A stretch of DNA of 64,000 nt from Harmothoe impar (lineage: Eukaryota; Annelida; Polychaeta; Phyllodocida; Polynoidae), in NCBI GenBank assembly GCA_947462335.1, contig OX381721.1:7874001-7938000 (forward strand), read 5' to 3'. Position 1 is the stretch's first letter; each line of letters starts with the position of its first letter. Position numbers and translations under genes: made by a program. The notes below the pieces were generated by a model. The model did no database searches. It was given only the letters and a program-made list of their open reading frames with translations, and was not told the DNA's origin. Shown here one piece after another: positions 8,828-16,319 of the stretch.

Positions 8828-10223
8828 CTATCGGGACGTATTTTAATTTTACGCCACCGGTAGTTTCCGTGCGGGAGGTACCCGCGACTGGCTGGATGAC
8901 AACCGGTTCCTGGCTTGCAGGAATCATGGGTTTTACATCCACTCGCGGTGCTTTAATAGCCGCTGCAGTCTTCGGGACAGTTATACCCCGAGGAGTCACC
9001 ACTGAGATCAACGATTTGGGCTCAGTTTTCACGGTCAAACTCTCCATACCCCGGGTTGGGGTGGTGGGAGACCGGACGTCCCTGGGGGTGGGTTTTGCAG
9101 TTGTCCCCAGATGGTACGTCAAAGGCAGGGAAGCCTTTGTTCTGGTAGCCGGGCTTTCTTTAGGCCGGGCACCTCCACAGTCAGGTTGACTGTTGGCACT
9201 GTCTGAACTGCTCAGACGTCTGGTACGGTACTCCAGGTTGGTAGCCGCCGCCGTATGTCCACCGGAATCACGTTTCCGATCTTTCCGGTCTGTATACAGC
9301 GGGTCTGGATACTCGCGATAGTATTCGCGACCTTCCGGGGCCTGATAATTCCCATAATAGGAATTATCGAGTTCCTCCAAAGTGGATCCGGCATGTCTCC
9401 GTTTTGGTCCGGGAGAGACCGCAGGAGACCGAGAGCGGTCTCGGGCAGACCGGCTCTTTCCCCGGGAACCACCCCGAGTTTCCGGCTGGCGGAAACTACC
9501 TCCGCCGCCTCTCCGAGAAGTACGGGTAGTGCATAACACCGTATACTCCTCGTCATTCATGGCGAACTTGTTGCGTCCGTCCACTCTGGCTATCCTAGCT
9601 TTGAACTTCCCATCTGCGACTTCGCAGAAAAAGGGAGTTGCCGGCCGGATTTTAGCCTTCTGATCGTCCGTTAGTGACTTGTACTGGTCACAGACGGCAT
9701 CATGTAGCGCATTCACACGATTGCGAGCTACACTGATTCCCATATTATGGCAATCCTTCATGTGGCGCATGAGCTCACCTCTACGGGGTTCTTGACACCC
9801 GTTGCACAGTTGTGACTCTCTACCTACTGTAATATCACAGTGGTACACCACACAGTGGTGCATGTGATTCTCACAGAGGTGTCGCAGGAACCGTTGCTTT
9901 GTTACAAACACGGTTCTGTCGGTGCCTATCGTGTTTACACACGTGGCAAATGGGCACCAATTTCTTTCCCGTTGATTATACCAACGGGTGCTCGCAAAAA
10001 GAAGCTTTTCTTTCTGCTCCTTACTGTAGTAAGTTTCCGGCAGGATCCTGAGTTGATCTAGCCACTGCTGATAAAAAGCAGACGGAGGACGGTCCCAGGG
10101 TGTATTCCGGATCCAATCCTCATCGTCACTCTGACCTTTACAGTTGGTCGCGAGTTGGACACTGTTCCCACGAATTGGGAATAAACACGCGGAACTTATT
10201 ATTCGCGTTCTGCCAGACTCGCC
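8682..10223 (-). CDS. Gypsy accessory ORF-B: Cys/His-rich, basic protein without its own ATG start
   Basis: The frame is open for 513 codons from just after TGA (10226-10224); it overlaps the end of ORF-A by 86 nt in the +1 frame and has no ATG near its start. Near residues 95-165 it has clustered Cys and His (WCPFATC, RHLCENHMHHC, LCNGCQEPRRGELMRHMKDCH), which look like two zinc-binding fingers. An Arg/Ser-rich stretch (GKSRSARDRSRS) and a long low-complexity region follow. Together these suggest nucleic-acid binding, by inference only. It may be read by frameshift from ORF-A, by splicing, or be one ancestral gene broken by a one-base indel. It lies where env would be, but has no signal peptide or membrane segment. 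Confidence 0.6.
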   Translation of the reverse strand, partial: GESGRTRIISSACLFPIRGNSVQLATNCKGQSDDEDWIRNTPWDRPPSAFYQQWLDQLRILPETYYSKEQKEKLLFASTRWYNQRERNWCPFATCVNTIGTDRTVFVTKQRFLRHLCENHMHHCVVYHCDITVGRESQLCNGCQEPRRGELMRHMKDCHNMGISVARNRVNALHDAVCDQYKSLTDDQKAKIRPATPFFCEVADGKFKARIARVDGRNKFAMNDEEYTVLCTTRTSRRGGGGSFRQPETRGGSRGKSRSARDRSRSPAVSPGPKRRHAGSTLEELDNSYYGNYQAPEGREYYREYPDPLYTDRKDRKRDSGGHTAAATNLEYRTRRLSSSDSANSQPDCGGARPKESPATRTKASLPLTYHLGTTAKPTPRDVRSPTTPTRGMESLTVKTEPKSLISVVTPRGITVPKTAAAIKAPRVDVKPMIPASQEPVVIQPVAGTSRTETTGGVKLKYVPIVNYFSREEKATCEVGENCYRIPGVPTTASGGIQHQDVRPVYAWSKDCP

Positions 10224-11625
10224 TCATCACGTCATTTGGCGGGATGGGGTCCTCCGGGTCGTTTCCTGGTTCTTCAGCGTTAGCCGGAACCTCTCCCTCC
10301 TCCTCATCCAAATGAGCCGGACTACGGAGAGGGCTGAGACGAGCTGGGTTGATTACCAGCGCAGCCGCAACCGCGGCCGCAGCACCAGCTGCGGCGGTTA
10401 CATCTGCCACAAGGGCCGGGGTGGGGACGGTGACGCCCGTAGTAGAGGGTGCTGGAGTATTGGCTTCGTTGGTATCCATAGCCTCATCCGTAGCTTCCAC
10501 AGCCCGTGGAATGACGGGCTGTCCCCCAGAAGGTTGTTCCGGTAATCCTTCTGCTAACACAGAATCCGGCAAGTTAGCTAGTCTTGCCTTCTCGTTCCGG
10601 CGAGATTGACGTCCTCTCTCCTGGACAAACTCGTCCGACTGATTACTGTCGGCCGAGCTCGACCGGTTCGAGGCCCCCCTCTCACCTTTACTGCCGCGCC
10701 CCCCAGGTGTGGCTTTCAGCGCTTTTATTCGCGCCTTCTCTTCAGCACTGGAAGATCTGGTTCGTACTGTCCGAACCGCCTCATCCACCAAACAAGATAT
10801 GGCAATATTCCGTTTGAGGGTGTGAGCATCCATGTAACTCTCTATAGTGGCTACATCCAATATGTACGAAACTACTCCCTGCGTGCTAGCGGCAGCAATC
10901 TCGTACTCCTTCCGGGTTTTCGGTTCGCGTAGCTTCCCGATACGTGCCCGGTACCTGTTGACGCCTGTCAACAACATCCCGGCAACTCCACAATTCGGGT
11001 CCAGAGACAGAATTGGAAGTGCGGGCATTAACCGCTGTATATCTGCGATATGCAGGTCGAATACAGCTCTTCGTAAGCAGTAGCATACGAGTAGTCCTTT
11101 TTGGAGTGCCTCCCAGTACACAAACCAGTCCGGGGGCAACTCTTCCTGCTCTTCCACTAATAGGAAGAGCAATATCGCCTGCCTTGTTAGCGGGTCAATC
11201 CGGCGGGGAGCTCCCTCCGCCGTGAGTCGTAGCACGTCCTCGTGCAGTTCCACTTCACGTCCATCGTAATTGGACATGAAGCCTGCTAGTGTGGGCACCG
11301 CCGGGCGGGGTTTCTCAACGTCCACCGGCGGCTCACCATGGTACACAGTACCCGGGTCCTGATACTCAGCTTCGCTGGTATCGGCTTGACCGTCAGCTGG
11401 GCTGATGGCCTCAATGTCTAAACCTTCCAAGTAATTGGCGGCAACATTTGCAGGGCGTAGCGATGACTGAGAGTCAACGTCGACGTCCATTATCCCCTCT
11501 TGTCCCAGGAAATCCATACATTCCGGGTCCCCGAGGTCAGGTTGATTATCAACCACATTCCCTCCGCTAGCGGAGTCGCCCTCTTGAAGAGGGTCCACCA
11601 GCTGGTGGTCTGTCTCGGAAGACAT
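10138..11625 (-). CDS. Gypsy accessory ORF-A: protein of unknown function (495 aa)
   Basis: I chose the ATG at 11625-11623 (context ACACCATGT, A at -3) because it is the first ATG after a TATA box at 11772-11765; the frame itself opens further up. The N-terminus is acidic. Residues about 100-300 look globular and helical (LTRQAILLFLLVEEQEELPP, PDWFVYWEALQKGLLVCYCL). Then comes a charged Ser/Arg linker, an Ala/Val-rich stretch that I read as low complexity rather than a membrane span, and an acidic Pro-rich tail. It follows the pol stop by about 470 bp. I do not recognise the family. It is not Env-like. Confidence 0.65.
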   Translation of the reverse strand: MSSETDHQLVDPLQEGDSASGGNVVDNQPDLGDPECMDFLGQEGIMDVDVDSQSSLRPANVAANYLEGLDIEAISPADGQADTSEAEYQDPGTVYHGEPPVDVEKPRPAVPTLAGFMSNYDGREVELHEDVLRLTAEGAPRRIDPLTRQAILLFLLVEEQEELPPDWFVYWEALQKGLLVCYCLRRAVFDLHIADIQRLMPALPILSLDPNCGVAGMLLTGVNRYRARIGKLREPKTRKEYEIAAASTQGVVSYILDVATIESYMDAHTLKRNIAISCLVDEAVRTVRTRSSSAEEKARIKALKATPGGRGSKGERGASNRSSSADSNQSDEFVQERGRQSRRNEKARLANLPDSVLAEGLPEQPSGGQPVIPRAVEATDEAMDTNEANTPAPSTTGVTVPTPALVADVTAAAGAAAAVAAALVINPARLSPLRSPAHLDEEEGEVPANAEEPGNDPEDPIPPNDVMRRVWQNANNKFRVFIPNSWEQCPTRDQL

Positions 11626-11764
11626 GGTGTCACACTCAAGAAAAGTGTTTTGATGGATTATAGGGGGTCCACCTCCCCTCTGTAAGAATGGTCGTGTCCG
11701 AGCCCTCACGTCTGCTCTGGACCTCCTCTCAACCCCAACTGGCGATTCCCGCCGAGCCGCGTGC

Positions 11765-11772
11765 CTTATATA
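11765..11772 (-). promoter_or_regulatory. TATA box inside the gypsy element, upstream of the accessory ORFs
   Basis: TATATAAG on the minus strand, set in a GC-rich stretch (CGCGCATGCGC nearby). The first ATG downstream opens ORF-A about 140 nt later. The LTR TATA box has the same TATATAAG core. An internal promoter for a subgenomic message is inferred. Confidence 0.5.
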
Positions 11773-12095
11773 CAGCGCGCCACCGCGCATGCGCAACCCC
11801 GCGCGTCCCGTGACCCAGTTCCTTGGAACCAGGTCACCCGCGCGTTCAATTGTAAACAGGTACCCTCATTCCACGTGTTAATCCTTACGCTCTGTCAACT
11901 CGTCGAGAGTATCAATGAAATATATATGAATGGCATAATAAAGCACATTCACCGGATTATCCGTCCATCACCCATGGGATCCTTGACAGGGGGACTATCA
12001 CGATCATTCCGACCGTACTTACTTCCACACATAACTGATTACAACATTTAAATATTTAACAAGATTACAGGACACCACACTCGTTGTGTACCGGC

Positions 12096-14468
12096 TTAGG
12101 TTATACCGTCCCTAGCTAGGAGCCGGGGACTGCGTCTTATGTTTTTAGTCATAACATTAGACCTGGTTCTAGGACACGCCTTTTCTAGAGTGGATTTAGC
12201 CTTAACCACACCCTTCCGGGTCCTTTTCCCTTCAGCCAGCGAGACTTTATTAGCCGCCTTCTTCCCGGATCTTTTTGGGATGACGGGCTTATGCACCATT
12301 AGTTTCCGGGAAACCTCCTTCCGCGGCCTTCCGCGTTTCCGGGGAGGTTCCTTTCCTAATTTCCGCTGTTCACTTTCCTCTATCAAAGTATCAACCTCCA
12401 ACTCATACGAGTCCAGGGACAAATCTCTCCCCTTCCACTCTCTTAGTCGAGCTACATTGGATTTATACATCTTTCCCTGTAATGAACGTATCACTACAGT
12501 ACTGTCACTTACTATGCGGGTCACCACAAAGGGTCCATCCCAATTACTAGCAAGTTTCAGAGTCGATAACGGCTCATGTAATCTTACTACCTGATCACCA
12601 ACTTTGAATCGTCGCGGCTTAAGGCCTAGATCATAGCCGGTCTTCTGCCAGGTGGCATTCTTCTGTAGTTCAGTTCTCACCAATTCATAAGCATATTTGA
12701 ATTGATCTCTTAATGACTCCACAAACATAACATGGCAGGGGGTTTCCGGGTTCATTCCTACCACCCCAAATACCAGGTCAGCGGGCATTATTAAATCCTC
12801 CCCGAAAACTAACAGATTCGGGGAACAGGAGGTACTAGAATGGACAGTGCTATTATATGCATGACATACATAATCACACTGCTCATCCCAGTCGTCCATT
12901 TTATCATTCACCAGGGATTTTAACACCTGAATCAATGTACGATTGAATCTCTCAACCATTCCATCACTTTGTGGCCGGTAGGGATTTGTTCTCGTCTTAC
13001 AAATCGCCAATCGGTGACACATTTCCTGCCAAAGATCAGATTCAAATTCCCAACCTTGGTCACTATGCATCATTAGGGGAACCCCAAGATGCAATACCCA
13101 ACCTTTAACAAAAGCTTTTGCACAGGTTGCCGCCTTGTGATCCGCTAATGGAAACACTCTCGTATACTTGGTATAATAATCAGTGACGACCATCATACAA
13201 GTATTACCCTCAGGGGTAGTTTTAAACCCACTGATTATATCTATTGCGACTCGCGCAAATCTTACTCCAAACAACTCCTGGGACAAAGGCATTTTACCCA
13301 TCCCAGGCCCTGGTTTGTTTTTACAACAATCCGGGCAAGTAGCAATCCATCTTAATAGATCACTACTCATCCCTGGCCAGTAATATCTCCTTTTCAGACG
13401 TTCCAGGGAACGCTTTTTCCCGAAATGTCCACTGGTCAGGTGTCCATGGCAATAATACATAACATCCCTCCTCATGCCGGAAGGTATTACCACTTGCCGG
13501 ACTCTCCTACCGGATGGATTAATCTTCCACCGGTAGACGATTCCGCTCTGGACCTCTAACTCTGCCCATTGAGCTATTAGCCTTCTCATTTCCCGGTTCT
13601 CCAGGGAAATCTCAGGCCGCGGTGGCCGTATCTTCCTAGGTAACAATACCAACAACCGGCTAAGGTTAGGATCCTTTTCCTGGAACTTCCGGATGGTTCC
13701 CATGGACCACTCCAGAACCCCAGTTCCCTTGATCTCAAAGGGAATCCTTGCTCCGGCTATGACAGCCTCATGCTGACCACAGTCATCACAGTTGGTGTTT
13801 TCGCACTTCCTGATAGGACGTCGGGAAAGTGCATCAGCATTTACATGCTTTACCCCAGCTCTATGCTGGATCTGACTTTGCTCCAAACCGAACTCGGAAA
13901 GGTGTGCTAGCCAACGTCCAATCATTCCTTCCGCATCTTTGAAATTCAATAACCATCTCAAAGAGGAATGATCGGTTCTTAGCGTAAAATCTGACCCCCA
14001 AAGGAAATGTTTGAACTTTTTAGTATAAACTATTACAGCCAACAATTCCCTTTTAGTGGTACAATAATTTCGCTGAGTCTTACTCATAGTATTACTAGCA
14101 AAGGCAATGGGAACCTCCACTCCGCCTTGGACTTGACTGAGGGCGGCCCCAATACTCTCATTGCTAGCATCTGTATCCAATACAAAATGACCATCCGGGG
14201 TGGGATACTTTAACACCGGGGTCTCCACAAACAACTTCTTTATTGCTAAGAAAGCTGCGTCCTGTTCCTTCCCCCATGGGAACTCTTCCTTCCTATTTCC
14301 GGGAGTCCAGTGTGACAAACACTGGATCGGATAGGCTACCCGGGAATACCCCGGCAGGAAATCCCTATAATATGAGCAGAATCCTAGGAAGAATCGCACA
14401 TCTTTAGGACCCCTGGGGACTTCCCATTCAGTCACACTCCTGATCTTTTCCGGATCCGCTTTAACCCC
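12096..14468 (-). CDS. Gypsy Pol, second part: end of RT, RNase H and integrase
   Basis: Continues the pol frame in the same register directly after the TAG at 14471-14469. It reads GVKADPEKI just past the RT catalytic domain, then RNase H (FVLDTDASNESIGAAL; RTDHSSLRWLL; HVNADALSRRP). The integrase has a His-His-Cys-Cys zinc region (YCHGHLTSGHFG to CPDCCKN), catalytic Asp in AIDIISGF, Asp in HSDQGWEF and Glu in MVERFNRT, then a C-terminal GPF module (WDGPFVV). The tail is basic (PPRKRGRPRK, an AT-hook-like stretch). No chromodomain is evident. The integrase joins element DNA to the host chromosome. The domain looks intact. Confidence 0.92.
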   Translation of the reverse strand, partial: GVKADPEKIRSVTEWEVPRGPKDVRFFLGFCSYYRDFLPGYSRVAYPIQCLSHWTPGNRKEEFPWGKEQDAAFLAIKKLFVETPVLKYPTPDGHFVLDTDASNESIGAALSQVQGGVEVPIAFASNTMSKTQRNYCTTKRELLAVIVYTKKFKHFLWGSDFTLRTDHSSLRWLLNFKDAEGMIGRWLAHLSEFGLEQSQIQHRAGVKHVNADALSRRPIRKCENTNCDDCGQHEAVIAGARIPFEIKGTGVLEWSMGTIRKFQEKDPNLSRLLVLLPRKIRPPRPEISLENREMRRLIAQWAELEVQSGIVYRWKINPSGRRVRQVVIPSGMRRDVMYYCHGHLTSGHFGKKRSLERLKRRYYWPGMSSDLLRWIATCPDCCKNKPGPGMGKMPLSQELFGVRFARVAIDIISGFKTTPEGNTCMMVVTDYYTKYTRVFPLADHKAATCAKAFVKGWVLHLGVPLMMHSDQGWEFESDLWQEMCHRLAICKTRTNPYRPQSDGMVERFNRTLIQVLKSLVNDKMDDWDEQCDYVCHAYNSTVHSSTSCSPNLLVFGEDLIMPADLVFGVVGMNPETPCHVMFVESLRDQFKYAYELVRTELQKNATWQKTGYDLGLKPRRFKVGDQVVRLHEPLSTLKLASNWDGPFVVTRIVSDSTVVIRSLQGKMYKSNVARLREWKGRDLSLDSYELEVDTLIEESEQRKLGKEPPRKRGRPRKEVSRKLMVHKPVIPKRSGKKAANKVSLAEGKRTRKGVVKAKSTLEKACPRTRSNVMTKNIRRSPRLLARDGIT

Positions 14469-16319
14469 CTAGGTGGAAATAATCCGCCCTAGGTAGTTAA
14501 TATCTTTCTTAAACAGATTGCATTTCTTTGGTTTCAATTTGAGACCGTTAGACATGATTCGGTTTAAGACTTCCTCTAAATTACTTAAACAGCCCGCAAA
14601 GGTCTTTCCAAACACAATTACGTCATCTAAGTAAACTAGACATTTCCGCCATAATAAATCACTTAACAGTGTCTCCATCATGGCTTCAAAGGTGGCCGGC
14701 GCATTACATAACCCAAATGGCATCACCTTATATTCAAACAAACCGATATGGCTGGAAAACGCAGTTTTCTCCATATCTTCAGGCTTCATGCCTACTTGCC
14801 AATACCCGGACTGTAAATCCAGGGTACAGAACCATTCATTCCCCCCCAGGGAATCAATAGTCTCATCTATCCTAGGAAGAGGATAGCAGTTCTTTTTAGT
14901 CAACCCATTCAGTTTCCGGTAATCAATACAGAACCGTATGCTACCATCCTTCTTGGTTACCATACACACAGGGGAGGACCAAGGACTCATGCTGGGAACA
15001 ATAACATTATCCTTCAGCATTTTCGCTATCTCTTCCTCAGCTACAATCTTCTTCTTGAGGGGTAATCTCCTATAAGGAATCTTAAAAGCGGGGTTATCCC
15101 CGGTTTTAATTTCATGCAATACCTTATTGGTTCTCCCCAGGGGTTCCCCTGGGGCCGCAAAAGCTTGCCTGCATCTCTTCAGCATAGCCTTTAGGGCTTC
15201 CTGATCATTCTCATCCGTTATGGACGATCCTGTTAACAACTTAGTTAACTCTTCATGCAATTCCTCTTCCCCTCCTTCTTCTAACCTCAGGTCTTGGTGG
15301 CTACCGGTGACTGCCTCCGCAAGTATCACTTTCCCAACTTCAGTGCCTTTCTCAAGATATACTGTGGAGTTTCCGGGGTTGGAAATGGGGGTCACTGTCC
15401 ATCTGGAATTCCCTACTAGGGTATCCGCAGATTCCAATCCCTTCCGGGATAATACAGCCATATCCGGCTCGATTACCGCTAATCCTCTCTGGATTAGCCT
15501 CCCTGAACTGACTAACACGTCACAGGTCATTCCCGGGGGAATCTTCACAGTCTGTGCCACACTAGCGACACTACTTATCACTCTCAACTTACAGAGTATG
15601 GTCATATCATACGGGTATTCAATTTTCAACTTCCCACTTTCCGGATTCAAAGTCGCACCGAAAAGCGCCGCAAAATCCAAACCAAGAATACCATCATCTT
15701 CAATCTCGGCTATGGTCGGGGCCCAAACAAATTCTTTCCCGGCCACAGAGATTATCAGAAAAGTCCGTCCAAATGTCCTCATTCTGGTACCATCGGCCGT
15801 ACAGGCGTTTACCCTCATTGTGAGGTTCTCACACATATTCGGCAATAAGCTGATGAATCTCTTAGAGACCATGGAGTGGCTAGCTCCGGTGTCCATAAGA
15901 AATTCCCCAGTCTTTCCTTGTACAGAACAGGAAACGTACCACCTCTTCCCATCAGTTACTGAGGGATTCCTAGTAAACCGGTGAAGGTCACTATCAGTGC
16001 CCAGGTCGAATCCACATCCTTTCAGGTGTTCCAGACAAGGGTGACCCGGGGGAAGCCTGGTTCCTCCAACCTTAACCAACTCTTTGGTTATTGACCCCTC
16101 TAAACTGGCACTAGGTTTCCCATACGCGCACCCCTGGGCGCCTGTTGTACCAGTCTCCCCAGCCTCATGGTTTCCGGGATGTACGGTCCCATCTCCCTTC
16201 TTGCTGGACGCATTCACTGCTAATGAATCTTCACCGCCAACGTCGGTGATAATCTGACATATTTCCTCAGGGGTTACCGTCCTGCCATCCTCGGTAACCC
16301 CCTCTAATTTCCCGAAACC
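14469..16319 (-). CDS. Gypsy Pol, first part: protease and reverse transcriptase, ending at an in-frame TAG
   Basis: The pol frame opens after TGA (16322-16320) and overlaps the gag end. It is reached from gag by a -1 shift at 16313-16307. An aspartic protease with FLMDTGASHSM lies about 145 codons in, then RT: SPWSSPVCMVTKKDG, RFCIDYRKLN, CTLDLQSGYWQ, MPFGLCNAPATFEAMM, the YLDD box (CLVYLDDVIVFG), and KPKKCNLFKKDINYLG. TAG at 14471-14469 stops translation just after the catalytic domain, before RNase H and integrase. The frame resumes without a shift, so this is one nonsense codon rather than a second gene. A full Pol is therefore not expected from this copy without readthrough. Confidence 0.92.
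   Translation of the reverse strand, partial: GFGKLEGVTEDGRTVTPEEICQIITDVGGEDSLAVNASSKKGDGTVHPGNHEAGETGTTGAQGCAYGKPSASLEGSITKELVKVGGTRLPPGHPCLEHLKGCGFDLGTDSDLHRFTRNPSVTDGKRWYVSCSVQGKTGEFLMDTGASHSMVSKRFISLLPNMCENLTMRVNACTADGTRMRTFGRTFLIISVAGKEFVWAPTIAEIEDDGILGLDFAALFGATLNPESGKLKIEYPYDMTILCKLRVISSVASVAQTVKIPPGMTCDVLVSSGRLIQRGLAVIEPDMAVLSRKGLESADTLVGNSRWTVTPISNPGNSTVYLEKGTEVGKVILAEAVTGSHQDLRLEEGGEEELHEELTKLLTGSSITDENDQEALKAMLKRCRQAFAAPGEPLGRTNKVLHEIKTGDNPAFKIPYRRLPLKKKIVAEEEIAKMLKDNVIVPSMSPWSSPVCMVTKKDGSIRFCIDYRKLNGLTKKNCYPLPRIDETIDSLGGNEWFCTLDLQSGYWQVGMKPEDMEKTAFSSHIGLFEYKVMPFGLCNAPATFEAMMETLLSDLLWRKCLVYLDDVIVFGKTFAGCLSNLEEVLNRIMSNGLKLKPKKCNLFKKDINYLGRIIST

Noticed and set aside
10369..10440. 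Ala/Val-rich stretch of ORF-A as a membrane anchor of an envelope protein
   Set aside because: Almost only Ala/Val/Thr with charged Pro-rich surroundings, no signal peptide, and no cysteine pattern of an envelope.
15220..15984. 254-codon plus-strand ORF
   Set aside because: It is antisense to the gypsy protease-RT region, which carries all the recognisable motifs.
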